Positions 1 through 33,993 of a DNA stretch of 64,000 nt are shown here, piece after piece. Positions within the stretch are counted from its first letter, which is position 1, and every line of letters begins with the position of its first letter. The translations under genes were made by a program, and so were the position numbers. The notes below the pieces were generated by a model, which saw only the letters and a list, made by a program, of their open reading frames with translations, made no database searches and had not been told where the DNA came from. Origin of the DNA: Branchipolynoe longqiensis. Its lineage: Eukaryota; Annelida; Polychaeta; Phyllodocida; Polynoidae. The DNA lies in assembly GCA_030323885.1 (NCBI GenBank), contig CM059190.1:89929989-89993988 (forward strand), given 5' to 3'.

Positions 1-866
1 TCTGTTGGACATGTATGGGTTTTTTATTTCCGGTTATGGAGTAGGTTAATTGTAAGTTTAATGTTTCATTATATTTGTTATCTGTGTTCATTTATTTTGG
101 TTTTGATTCTATTTGATCTGTTTTTATCCATATCTGTATGTATGGCTTTGTTCATTTGGTTAACAATTCCCCCTATTTGTGTTCTCTTTTCTTTTTACTA
201 AAAGTTTCATCCACCTAAATAGTCCCTTTCCAGTGCTGAGGTATCGACGCTGGACTTGGTTATGCATTTTTAATATCTGTTTTAAGAAATATTACAACTA
301 TTTTGAAATCTTCGTGGGTTTTTAAAAACTCTTTTAGGTTATTCTACTTGACCTTATAATTCCTAAAGATACCACCTCTTGTTTCCTGGGCTGGTCCAAG
401 TAAGATTCGTCTTAAGATGGGAACTTGTAGATTCTATTTCTTCATTCCCCTATTATTATTTTCTTCGTTTCCTTCGGGATTTTGCTTTGATATCAATATT
501 GCATTCAGTTAGAATCAATTTGAGATTCTATTCCCGATAGAAGTAAGAGTCTGAATGGGGAATTTCCTAAATTGCTTTATTTGTGATGCAATGACTTGGA
601 TTTTTAATTTGGAAGGGAAGTATGATCTGACGGGTTAATTTTTATTCCGCTGGACAGAGAACAACTTTCACACCTCCCCCTCTTTTTGTTGTTGGTAAAA
701 CTAGATAGAGGTAAAAGATAGCACTATTATGTCATAAGGTTTCATGCTGTGGTCTATGTAGGCCTATTTAGAAATCTCTCAACTTGTTGTGTGTATACTG
801 TTACCGATGTGGGTTTTGTTAAATTTGATCTGACTTCTCTGCAGAGGAATGAATAGTGCTACTTAA
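1..866. other. Non-coding, probably ferlin intron
   Basis: AT-rich sequence without a convincing exon. It lies upstream of the first recognisable ferlin exon, so it is probably intron of that gene. The first ~50 bases vaguely resemble the LINE 3' region near 62690 (shared 'atttccggttat'), but this is too short to call. Confidence 0.4.
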
Positions 867-1221
867 TTAAAGCTGCATAGTCTGATGAAATATCAAATTT
901 TCAAAACCAAACCAATTATCTAGATTTGATTTTACATATCTAACCTAGATACTGATGCACTTATTAAGCATTTGTTTTTGCATAGAAGCCAATACTGAGT
1001 CAATTTAACAGAACCTGTTACTACAGAAGTCTATGGTGTCAGAATTTTGGCAAACATGCCAAAACTAATTTTCTATATTTGCACTTAAAATATTTTTTAA
1101 GTTTACCATTTAAAATAAAAGTAAGTTTGAATTAATGTAAAGTAGATACTAGTGATCGATCTAATATATTTATCTCAGAAAAAATACAGAAATTCTAAAC
1201 CATCGGACTATGCAACTTTAA
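867..1221 (+). mobile_element. MITE family M1 copy (TTAA-flanked, TIR AGCTGCATAGTCCGATG)
   Basis: The copy starts at TTAA followed by AGCTGCATAGTCTGATG and ends CATCGGACTATGCAACT followed by TTAA. The ends are inverted repeats of each other. It has no coding capacity and is about 355 bp. At least twelve related copies occur in this window. The TTAA flanks suggest piggyBac-type mobilisation by a transposase encoded elsewhere; that is inference. Confidence 0.8.
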
Positions 1222-1401
1222 TGTTCACGAACTAATGACTAATTTGATTTCATAGCTCTACTGAGGAATGAAATATTGTAATCAAGTTTATGCAGTCCTG
1301 TTGTTGTTTTATGTTGGAGACTATCAGTGCAACTCTTCCTTAGCAGATTGAGTACTGCGAGACCACGGTGCTGCCCCCTACTGGTGACAATAGGGGTCAC
1401 A

Positions 1402-1765
1402 TTAGTTGCATAGTCCGATAAAAAAACATCAACTTTTCTAACGCAAAACACTCATATAGATTTGAACATACATATGCAACTTGGATGGTGTTGCATTTTT
1501 TAAGTGTTTGTTGCTCCATATAACTTATAAGGGAATATTACGTCAATTTAATAGAACATTTTACTGCTGAATCCTATGGAGTCAACATTTTGGAAAGCAC
1601 GCTAAAATTAATTTAGCATTTTTACACTTTAAATATCTGATAAGTTATTCATCTTAAAGCATCATGACTCCAAACTAAAGAAAGGTAGGTTATATCGATC
1701 AACCTAATAATATATTTAGCTCAGAATGACAAAAACTCAAAACCATCGGACTATGCAACTTTTAA
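1402..1765 (+). mobile_element. MITE family M1 copy
   Basis: A diverged copy with ends TTGCATAGTCCGAT and CATCGGACTATGCAACTTTTAA. The internal marker 'gtcaatttaatagaac' is shared with the other copies. The 1766-2319 stretch that follows shows no exon or repeat I recognise. Confidence 0.75.
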
Positions 1766-2319
1766 ATCTACCTAGTCGAATCACTTTCTTGGTTAGAATG
1801 CCGGAATTTGACTTTCCTTTGGTTAGTCTTTGATGGACCACCCGTAGAAATGACTGTTACTACCTATATGAGGGCACGGTGTATCGTCAACTGTAATTGC
1901 TATGGACCTTTGGTACGCCATGCCATTGTACAGCTTCCCTTATACAGCTGCACTTATACACACGAGCACATGCTGGGTATATATATGTATACAGCAGGTA
2001 CTGTCCATTACAGTGTGTATTGCATTGCATATGTGCTCTAATGTGCGATTTGAACTATTAACACATACTAAAGAAATGCATGAATTTGATGTAATGCCAA
2101 CTACCATGTATATTATATCTCATATACGTAGTATATATCATGTATGTAACATTTCTACATAGCAATACACATATAGTCTTGCATGCATATTTATATATGT
2201 CCTATATATATCTGTAGATTATGCTAATATGATGTTTATTGCAAATGTAGATATATTCCAAATGTATATAATATTATACATTGCATCTGGATATGGGTTA
2301 TATTGTATATATTTTGACT

Positions 2320-3010
2320 AATAGTATATGTTAGCTAATAGTATTTGTTAACTAACAGTACGTGTTAACTAATAGTATTTGGTAACTGATAGTATATGTT
2401 AACTGATAGTACATGTTAACTGATAATATATGTTAATTAATAGTATACTTACCTAATAGTATATGTTAATTCATAGTATATGTTAATTTATTGTATATGT
2501 TAACTGATGGTATATGTTAACTGATAGTATATGGCAACTAATAGTATTTGTTAACCAATAGTATATGTTAACTAATAGTATATGAAGAGTTCAGGTGCAA
2601 AACCACCTAAACACCAATCCAAAATGTCATTAGAATAAAAGATTTTGACCTCAAGGTAATTTGAATTCTCACTAATTACACTTTTGTTGTGATGACATGA
2701 TTATGGAACAATGAGCAAAAAAGCAGGAATCAAAAGAATTTTTTTTTTGAATGTTTGAATCCAATGTTTATCCCAATTTTTGGATTGGCATTCACGGGGT
2801 TTTGCACCTGAACTCTTTATATGTTAACTAATAGTATTTGTTCACTAATAGTATTGTTAACTAATAGTATTTGTTAACTAATAGTATTTGTTAACTAATA
2901 CTATTTGTTAACTAATATTATTGTTAACTAATAGTATTTTTTAACTAATAGTATTTGTTAACTAATAGTATACGTTAACAGTAGTATATATGTTAATTAA
3001 TAGTATATAT
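2320..3010. repeat. Minisatellite, ~16-17 bp unit (GTATATGTTAACTAATA)
   Basis: Dozens of tandem units vary between TATATG and TATTTG and carry the palindrome GTTAAC. The array is split by a MITE at 2585-2817 and resumes in phase after it, so the array is older than that insertion. It lies just upstream of the first ferlin exon in the window. Confidence 0.9.
2585..2817. mobile_element. 233-bp MITE with TIRs and 6-bp TSD
   Basis: Termini AAGAGTTCAGGTGCAAAACC and GGTTTTGCACCTGAACTCTT are perfect 20-bp inverted repeats, with weaker inverted similarity further in. It is flanked by TATATG at 2579-2584 and 2818-2823. Removing the element and one TATATG restores a normal minisatellite unit. It has no ORF. 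The transposon superfamily is not identified. Confidence 0.9.
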
Positions 3011-3214
3011 ATCAATCACCCCAGATTTATGAGTGTTTATCCATTGAGATCCCAATTACAATAACAAAGCAACAAAAGTAAGAGTCAACATGTAGCCATG
3101 TGATTGATGTAAGTAATTAATTACCCATTAAGAGTCAGTCTAATGGAGACCTCAATTAAATCTATGGATGGAGACATGGCGGGTTCTCAGGGCGTGCTTC
3201 TACATGTGTTACAG

Positions 3215-25711
<22,497 letters not shown>

Positions 25712-25905
25712 ATGCACCAGGTGGCACCACTTTAGGTTAAGACTATTAATTATACTTACTCTAAAGGCGTGTATTTTTAATTTGAGTTTCTCATACATTG
25801 CTCTAAGTTCACGAGTTGACGGGCGCTGACTAAGTCGACTTAGGTCGTTGTTTTGGTGGGAACTCACTGCACTCCAACTACCTGGTCGGCCGTCTGTGGT
25901 CAGTA

Positions 25906-26200
25906 AAGCTGTGTATCCGTAGACTGTTCCCTTCTTCCGTGTTCACTTGTGACGCGCCACACAGACAATGAACATCTTTATTCTCTATGTTTCCGGTCAG
26001 TATGTCACATGTGCCGTGCACAAGGCCATACGGTCCCTGGGTCCAACCTATGGGAATGGCCATTAAGCAAAACACAGCAAAACACAGATTCATTAAGCAA
26101 AACACAGATTCATTGTCTGTGTGGCACATCACAAGGTCACAAGCGAACATGGAACAAGGAAACACGCCACAAGGGAACAGTCTATGGATACACAGCCTTA
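25906..26200. mobile_element. Foldback MITE with ~90-bp inverted arms
   Basis: Left arm 'gctgtgtatccgtagactg' ... 'acacagacaatgaac' and right arm 'attcattgtctgtgtggc' ... 'cagtctatggatacacagcc' are inverted copies. The interior has a short tandem 'attaagcaaaacacag'. A half copy is at 11903-12057. Confidence 0.78.
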
Positions 26201-26238
26201 GGAAGATGAACCAACCAATGACTGTTTTTTGTGTACAG

Positions 26239-26298
26239 GGCCGTACGCTAAGCAAAATCCTAGAAGGGTGGAACTGTTCCCAAGTAATTTATTATTAG
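26239..26298 (+). CDS. Possible third alternative last exon of ferlin (weak)
   Basis: TGTTTTTTGTGTACAG|GGCCGT looks like an acceptor. In phase 0 it would add GRTLSKILEGWNCSQVIYY and a stop. It starts with G as the two better exons do, but otherwise the tail is unlike them. It borders a foldback MITE, so chance is a fair explanation. Confidence 0.2.
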   Translation, partial: GRTLSKILEGWNCSQVIYY

Positions 26299-26397
26299 TA
26301 CGTAAGCAAGACAAGAAGATGATCATTGTTAAACGTGTGTTGGACAAAATACATGGAATGTAAACTCCTTTATTCATTTTTCTCCTTTTTAAAAATA

Positions 26398-26600
26398 TGG
26401 TATGTTAGTTGATTAAGCAGGGGAAATTTCAATCGCAGACAATTGGTCTTCCTCATTCCGCTGCTCCTTGCCCTATCCTAGTAATGCCAAGTGCCAGGCT
26501 AGTAGTGACAAGTATCAAGTTTTAAGTCATTGGTTTGACTCGGCGAGGGTTCAAACTTCTCACGACCTCCCAGAACGGGAGGCGGACGCCATAGTGTCGG
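26398..26600 (-). mobile_element. Chimeric SINE (A head, B tail)
   Basis: The minus strand has the SINE-A head and middle ('tttgactcggcgagggttca', 'ttgccctatcctagtaatgc' on the + strand), then SINE-B tail ('ttagttgattaagcagggg'). The same join occurs at 38378-38495 and 45965-46165. Confidence 0.7.
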
Positions 26601-27121
26601 CTTAAAGATTAAAACAGAACGTTGGTTGTCATGGGCTCTTTTCTTAATAATCATTTCCTAAATTATTTTAGATTCTTTGAGATTGTCAGGTTGAGATTGG
26701 CGTAAGGGGCGAAAGTGTGTGCGTGTGTGTGGGGGGGGGGGGAAGAGCCAAGGGCAGGGGGTTGAGCGTACGGCCCTGGTCTATAATTTATGTGCATATT
26801 TCTATGGATAAAATTGAAAGCACTCAACGCTAGACAAGCCGGATTAGGTCAGCTACCGTCCGCTTAGTTGAAACTATGCATTAGAATACTCTCCATTAAG
26901 AATGCAAAATGAAATCATCCCCAAAACTTAGAATTAGGCCCCAGGGTACTTTTCTATAACTAATATTATGTACTCTTTAAAACTTGCAATATCCCCCCAC
27001 CAATGATCTGTTAAATTTTTTTTATTTAACAGTTTGTTCCTTCCTTCCTTCCTTCACTTAACCGTCCTGATATTACCTTGGGTGTTGCTAGGTCATAAAA
27101 CAACAAACAGACATCCTTCAC

Positions 27122-27464
27122 TTAAAGCTGCATAGTCCGATGAAATGTTCAGTTGTTTTAAAACCAAGATGCGTATCTCAATGTGATCTTTAGATACTGG
27201 TGCACTTATTAAGCATGTGTTGCTGTATCAAATTGAATACAATGCTAATTTAATAGAAGCTATTATTGTTTAAGTCTATGGTGTCAGAAGGTTGACATGT
27301 ATCCCAAAATTAATTTACCATATTTTCACTTCAAATATCTCTAAGGGTAGCCATTTACAATAAAATTGATTCCAGACTAAAGTAGGGTTGATTATAACGA
27401 ACAAGCTAATATATTTATTGAAACTATGAGAGAAACTCAAAAGCATCAGGCTGTGCAACTTTAG
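27122..27464 (+). mobile_element. MITE M1 copy
   Basis: TTAA then AGCTGCATAGTCCGATGAAA at the left, GCATCAGGCTGTGCAACTTTA at the right. A SINE-A tail fragment lies just before it (27055-27105). Confidence 0.8.
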
Positions 27465-27476
27465 TCACTTCACATA

Positions 27477-27733
27477 CGAGACTGTCTCAAAAGGTGCTAA
27501 GCAATATGGGACAAAACTGTCTCCATTGTAACGATCAACATACTATCTGCTTATGCATTTACTCAGGATAAACTGATTAGTTTTTTACATGGTGTTTCAT
27601 AATCCCAATAGAATACATATTGATTTGAAGCAAATATCCTTGTGTTTTCAGTGTAACCGTTTCTGTGCTGTTTTGTGTCAATCGTTACAATGGTCAAAGA
27701 AATAGAAGAGTTATCACCTTTTGAGACAGGCTC
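27477..27733. mobile_element. TIR element, 257 bp (GAGACTGTCTCAAAAGGTG)
   Basis: Left end CGAGACTGTCTCAAAAGGTG and right end CACCTTTTGAGACAGGCTC are inverted, as are the subterminal 'ccattgtaacgatcaa' and 'tcaatcgttacaatgg'. It has no ORF and lies between two M1 MITEs. Confidence 0.8.
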
Positions 27734-27849
27734 ATATGTATAACTTCTACACTAATGCTTTGATAAGTCTAGCTGCTTTCTATTGGCTTGTGTATTTAGT
27801 TGGTTATGGGGCTCTGCTAATGTCTACAGAATTTTCAAATGTATCTTTA

Positions 27850-28550
27850 TTAAAGCTGCATAGTCTGATGAAAACATCAAATTTTCAAAACCAAAGCAAT
27901 TATCTAGATTTGATTCTAGATGTCTAACTGGTGCACTTAGCAAACATTTACCACCACACAGAAGGGAATACTGAGGATATTTAATTTGATAAAGCCCTGT
28001 TACTGCAGAACCCTATGCTGTCAGAGTTTTGGAAAGCTTGCCAAAATTAATTTAGCATGTTTGTACTTCAAATATCTCAACATAAAGGTTAGTTGACGAT
28101 ACGGGGTGGCCAAATGAGTAGAGCGTCTGTCTCCTGTTTTGGGAGATCGGGAGATGTGAACCCATGAGTTTGTGGCTTCGTAACCTGGTCAAGTCAAACC
28201 AATGACTTAACAATAGATATTTGTCACTTCCTAGCCAGGCATTCTGCATTAATAGGATAGGGCAAGGACTGGTTGGCTCGGTGTCAGGATAATGTGACTG
28301 AGTGGGATACCAGGTCATGGTGCTGGCAGCCTGGTTTCACAGTGAGGCAGCACTATAAAGTCACCATGAGTGCGCACTGTCACAAGTCGGTACCCGTCCT
28401 GATATGACCTTAGATGTTGCTAGGACGTAAAACAACAACAAACAAACAAATAAAAGTGACTTCAAACTAAAGTAAGGTAGATTATAATGAACAACCTAAT
28501 ATGTTGTTTACCTCAGAGTAACTCTAAATAATCGGACTATACAACTCTAA
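27850..28550 (+). mobile_element. MITE M1 copy interrupted by SINE-A
   Basis: TTAAAGCTGCATAGTCTGATG at the left and AATCGGACTATACAACTCTAA at the right. A complete SINE-A (28098-28447) sits between 'atttcaaatatctcaac' and 'aaataaaagtgacttcaaac', which are adjacent in uninterrupted copies. Confidence 0.85.
28098..28447 (+). mobile_element. SINE family A inside a MITE
   Basis: Head 'ggggtggccaaatgagtaga', 'gtcaaaccaatgacttaac', tail 'ttgctaggacgtaaaacaac'. Younger than the M1 copy it interrupts. Confidence 0.88.
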
Positions 28551-28848
28551 GTGAATATGTGCATGACATGCCTTCCTTCCTTGTGATTAGATCTTTTTCA
28601 GCGTGATTGAAAACGAGACTTGTGTGACAGAAACTGAAAACTCATCAGTTTATGCAACTTTAGGCGATAATATTAATAGTGTTAATCGCTATGACAGCCA
28701 TGACAACCTGGTATCTTGTTGTAATACCATGATTGTAATGGTATGGATAAGAGCACTATGTTTAGGATAGGTTCCGACATTGTTTTCCACAAGTCTCGGT
28801 TTCATTTGTCCCCATGAATAAGGTAGGTCTATCATGTAGGCCTATACA

Positions 28849-29232
28849 TTAAAGTTGCATAGTCCGATGCTTTTCAGTTTCCGACATTTTCTGAGATAAA
28901 TACATTATGCTGATCGTTATGATGTATGTTACGTTAGTTTGAAGTAACTTTTAATTTAAATGGCTAACTTTGGAGGTATTTGACGTTAAAACATGCCAAA
29001 TTAATTTTGGCGAGCACGCCAAAACTCTGACACCATAGACTTCAGTACTAACCGGTTCTATTAATTGACTTAGTATGCCCTTCTATGCAGCAACAAATGC
29101 TTAATAAGTGCACCAGTGTCTAAGTTCCCCGTCCTGATATGACCTTAGATGTTGCTAGGACGTAAAACAACAAGAAACAAACAAAATATAATTTGGATAT
29201 GTAGGATCAAATCTAGATGTGTTTTTTTTAAT
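28849..29232 (-). mobile_element. MITE M1 copy with SINE-A tail insertion
   Basis: Minus orientation, starting TTAAAGTTGCATAGTCCGATG. A short SINE-A 3' end (29127-29178, 'cctgatatgaccttagatg') is inserted. The right TIR is degraded. Confidence 0.7.
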
Positions 29233-29367
29233 AGACCATTTGATTCAGCTTGAATAAGGAGTTGGTCACAAAGCTATGGGCTCAATTAGATGCCTTAGGA
29301 TTAATTGAATCGAATACTAACCAATGCTGAATACAATTTTGTTCATGTATTTGTCTTCTCCTTTCAG

Positions 29368-29397
29368 GGAGCGGTTGCCAATAGCTTTATTGGTTAA
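29368..29397 (+). CDS. Alternative ferlin last exon, form b (GAVANSFIG)
   Basis: A strong acceptor TCTTCTCCTTTCAG|GGAGCG, followed in phase 0 by nine codons and TAA. Joined to exon 12 it gives NIP-GAVANSFIG. It shares the GGAGC start with form a but lacks the lysines. A possible poly(A) signal AATAAA lies at 30528. Mutually exclusive last exons are known in ferlins (otoferlin isoforms), so isoforms with different luminal ends are plausible here; expression is not shown by sequence. Confidence 0.6.
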   Translation, partial: GAVANSFIG

Positions 29398-29404
29398 TTT
29401 CTCA

Positions 29405-29925
29405 ACGGTGTACTTAACAAGTCAACTCGTGTGGGAGTCAACTTGTATTGGAATCGACAAGTCATCTTGTATGGGAATCAACTGGTATTGGAGTCGACAA
29501 GTCATCTTGTATGGGAGTCAACTTGTATTGGAGTCGACAAATTAGCTTGAATAGGAGTCAACTTGTATTGGAGTCAAGTAAACCTACATGACAATCAACT
29601 TGTATGAGAATTGACAAGTCCGCTGTTATATGAATCAACTTGTATTACAGTTAACAAGTCAGCCTCTATAGGACACAACTTGTATTGGATTCGAAAGATC
29701 ATCTTCATGGGAGTCAACTTGTATGGGAGTCGGCTTGTATAGGAGTCAATTTGTATGGGAGTCAACAAGTCGGCTTGTATATGAGTCAACTTGTATGGGA
29801 GTCGACAAGTCGGCTTGTATAGGAGTCAACTTGTATGGGAGTCAACAAGTTGGCTTGTATAGGAGTCAACTCGTATTCGAGTCAACATGTATGAGCCCTT
29901 GTATGGGAATCGACAAGTTAACTTG
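29405..29925. repeat. Minisatellite, ~20/40 bp unit, downstream of exon 13b
   Basis: Units such as 'gtcaacttgtatgggagtc' and 'gacaagtcggcttgtatagg' repeat about twenty-five times. The array begins directly after the exon 13b stop, so it would lie in that isoform's 3' UTR. Confidence 0.9.
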
Positions 29926-32245
29926 GAGGCAAACCAAGAGCCATCTATTGGCCGATTTATGGAATATCAGTTTAGAATGCCAAAAATACCCAAGGATATA
30001 ACTTATAAGGTAAAAGTGATATAGACCATGGCTTCCTACTACCACTTGTAAATGTTTCCATACTCCTTTGAAGATTAGTAGAGGCTGTTTCTGTATACGC
30101 ACTCTTCCTAGGCAATTGACCGATACTATATATATACATATGTATATTGCAATATATATGCATATGTATATTGCAATATATAAATATACATTTTGGTTTG
30201 TATTTAAAGTGTATTCTGTAGGTAATGGTGACGATCACTTGAACAAAACTCGAGGCTTATAGAAAACTGCTCCTGTGATGTTATAATATTACAGCTTATA
30301 ATGTAGCTATGCTATTATAGATGCCTCCCAAAGAATGCCCTTCTGTGATTCTACTAGCCATCACTTGGGGGGACTTGCATGAAGTACGGCACATTTATAG
30401 ATTGTTTCATTTCCAAGATCCCAAGATCTCAGCCTCCCCCCCCCCCTCCCCCTTTTCCCCTATATGTACACTTGTTTCAAACTATTGTCATTTATAGAAA
30501 TCAGTGACAACAATTCCCATTTACGGCAATAAACACATATCATATCCCATAGCAATATCAAAATGAATGGAAAGCCTAAATATAATACTCACTTAAACAA
30601 TATAATGGCTTCATTATAACCCCTCCCCGTCTCCTGCCCATGTCTTACCACTTAGCCCCTAACCCCATGTGACCTTTATTGTAATGACCTCAATGACCTT
30701 CCACTCCTTCAGAGTGACGTACTTTGCGCATGCTCCCTTTGTTCATTGTATAGGCCTAAGTAATTCTCAGCTGATGGCCTTAGCCGCCACTTCCGCTATG
30801 CACATTCTCGGCATGCGCATCAATGTATATCAGGTGTTTAATGGGTTCACTTGTAAGATTATTGTAAGATAGTATTTTTACATATACTGATTGCTCCTTT
30901 TGGCCATGCATGCATGATATTATTCGTGTATCTGTATATCTATTTGCAGGCATATATGTGTATATATATGTATATATACACATATATACAGACACATATA
31001 TAGGAAGTCTGGTGTTGAGTGGTTGATGTTATGTTTAATATGTATGCGCTCTTTCAAGGACAAATTGACACACTCGTTTAAATATATATTATATACCGTA
31101 CATATATATATATAATAAATATATCATATATAGTATAATACTACATTATATATATATCATATATGTTGTCATTTATCTGTAATAATAGGATGGCGGAATT
31201 TCGTGGTGTTCCAACATCTGTGCCTATAAAGAAATAGAATTGGGTTTTTTTAAACAGAAAAATGGAGCAATTGTTATAGCTGAAAATTTTGTTTTTTAAA
31301 TGGCACCGAACAGCTGCTGTTCTGGCAATAATGATACAGTTCACCTATTTAGGGATGCAATAAGGTATTACATTGTTTGTCTAAAAGGGGCCTGCCTAAC
31401 TTGATGATAATTGTATATTTTTTTAATCTTTTTTAAAGAGTTACACAAATTATAAGCTGGAATTAGTAGTAATAAATATGGTACTGAGGATTTGATAACA
31501 CAGGCGTCAATGCTTCCATGATTGCGTCCAGCCTATCTTCTCTATCATCGTGCATGTGCATGTGCATGTGCGTAGTTGTTTAAAGGTACGCACGGGAGCT
31601 GCGTGAGTATCGTGCGAATATCTTAGCGCGTTAATGTGCGCGCACGTAGGCGCGTGCTTGTAAGGAGGCGCGTGCGAGATTCATTGTTTGCTCATGGATT
31701 ATTCCATTATCTGCTATAATGGACTGGTCCGTTTCCTTCCGGTGGCATAATCCACACGTCAGCGACCCTCACTCAACCTAACAGCTGGTCATCACCATCT
31801 TTTGCCTCTTTTTTTTTGCATGTAATTCCGGTTACGACGATTAAGAATATTGCAGGACAATAATAGTTTGTTTTAATAGTGAATATTTATTAATCAATGT
31901 GTGAGGAAACCCGATGGTGTAAGAAGGATTGATATTCTTTAGATCTATTTCTATGTTATTATGCAATATCATGCCAAGCGTCTAGCTTGGGACTTTGAAG
32001 TGGTACGCAGACTTTTTCAGCGATGGAATAAAATCTTTAAAATGCTATTGGAATAAAACGTGATGGAATAAACGGATATAAACCATTGTATATTTTGTTA
32101 TTTTTAACAATTGTAGTATGAGCTGGTATGCAGCAGTGTGCCTGCGTATAGGGAAGTTATAGGCCCCTGGCATGACGTATCTATGCGGTTCAAATATTAT
32201 TCCCTAATTTAGTAACCTGAAAGCACATGTATATAAAGTGGTAAT
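29926..32245. other. Intergenic, AT microsatellites and a GC-alternating stretch
   Basis: (TA)n/(ATAT) tracts at 30125-30190, 30950-31010 and 31080-31170. A purine-pyrimidine alternating stretch 'gcatgtgcatgtgcatgtgc' to 'gtgcgcgcacgtaggcgcg' lies at 31550-31675. No gene seen on either strand. Confidence 0.5.
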
Positions 32246-32597
32246 TAAAGTTGCACAGTCCGATGGTTTTGAGTTTCTCTCATTTTCTGAGATAAACCTA
32301 TTAGATTGTTCATTATAATCTACCTTACTTTAGTTTGAAGTAACATTTATTTTAAATCGCTAATTTTTGTGATATTTGAAATGGAAACATGCTAAATTAA
32401 TTTTGGCAAGCTTGCCAAAACTTTAACACCATAGGCTTCTGCAGTAACAGGTTATATGAATTGACTCAGTATCTCCTTATATGTGACGACAAATGTTTAA
32501 TAAGTGTAGCAGCATCTAAGTTAGATATGTAGAATCAAATCTAGATAATTGTTTTGGTTTTGAAAATGTTATGTTTTCATCGGACTAGCAGCTTTAA
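32246..32597 (-). mobile_element. MITE M1 copy
   Basis: TTAA-flanked, starts AGTTGCACAGTCCGATGG and ends TCGGACTAGCAGCTTTAA. Full length in minus orientation. Confidence 0.85.
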
Positions 32598-32659
32598 GGT
32601 TTTTATTATTTGAATGAATAGTAGTATATCGTAGGTATATTGTCTTGTTTCAGTCTATC

Positions 32660-33023
32660 TTAAAGCTGCACAGTCCGATGAAGCATCAAATTATCAAAAC
32701 CAAAATAATTATATAGATTTGACTCTACATATCTAACTTAGATATTGATGCACATATTAAGTATTTATTGCCACATAGACTATTAGAAGCGAACACTGAG
32801 ACAATTTGATAGAACCTGTTACTGTGAAAGCCTATGGTGTCACAGTTTTGGCGTGCTTGCCAAAACTAAGTTTGCATGTTTGAATTTCAAATGTCTCAAA
32901 ACTTATCCATTTTTAAATCAAAGTTACTTTAACCTGAAATAAGGTAGATTATATGGATAAATTTAATATATTTATCTCAGAAAAATTACCAAAATGCAAA
33001 ACCATCAGACTATGCAACTTTAA
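32660..33023 (+). mobile_element. MITE M1 copy
   Basis: TTAAAGCTGCACAGTCCGATG to CCATCAGACTATGCAACTTTAA, full length. It lies 62 bp from the previous copy in opposite orientation. The region 33024-33990 after it shows no gene; 33340-33560 distantly resembles 58156-58350. Confidence 0.85.
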
Positions 33024-33993
33024 GCATAATGTGTCGACTACCAGGATGCTCAACCCTAGACGTCAGGTCTTTCAGATGGGTGGCTGAGAAAAGCTCCACA
33101 CACCACACGGGTTCGGATGCTGCGGAACAAGTGAGCAGCTCTGGCTGGCACCACGTGGTGGGTCTGTAGTTAACGCTAGGTGGTGTGGGAGTGTAGGGTT
33201 CTGGCTTTACCCATAAGGCGCCGCCAGGGGAGAACGTTGTCGGCTGCGGGTTGGTCATATGCTTTCATGCCACCCCGAATTATCCATGTTGGCTTCAACA
33301 TGGGGCAATACAGATCTGTCAAGAACTGTCATATAGTATGTATAATTAATTATGCAGATATAAATGGGCGGAGTATCGTTATTATTATTTATTCCATCAT
33401 GTTACTTCGATATATTATTATTGTCCAATCGCTGACTTGCCCGGATTTGCCCCGGTTGCCTACTACTAGCGCCACCACCGGGCGCTTGCCTCGCTAATCT
33501 TCCCGGCAAGTCACTTCCACGCTGGATTTCAATATAGGCCGAATACACACATACATGATTAGCTCTGGTTCGTGCTTAAAACATGTCTTTCCCGCAATAA
33601 AGTTTTGTTTCAACCATTGCTGAGCTATTTAAGTAGAAGTATTATAATTTAGTAAAATGAAATCATATATTTCCTTAATCCCTGTTTTTCATCCAAGCAT
33701 AGGCTCCTATATATATATCCAGCCATAGTGACACACTGGAAGTTTATACATATTCTGCTTTGTGGGAATATTCATTATATGAGCATGTTGACGTTTTGAA
33801 ATTGCAAGTCGGTTCGTCTATGTGGCTCTGTTCAATAGTGTCTGAAGAGACACAAACATATGTAAGCAAATTTAAAGTCGCCAGCTATCCGCCGCGTGGA
33901 AAACAAACGAACTCGGAATAGTTCAGATTTGTATATTGGGGTGTAATCGATTATTCAACTCGGGTCACTTGAGCCACTGTCGTGGCTTCTGCG

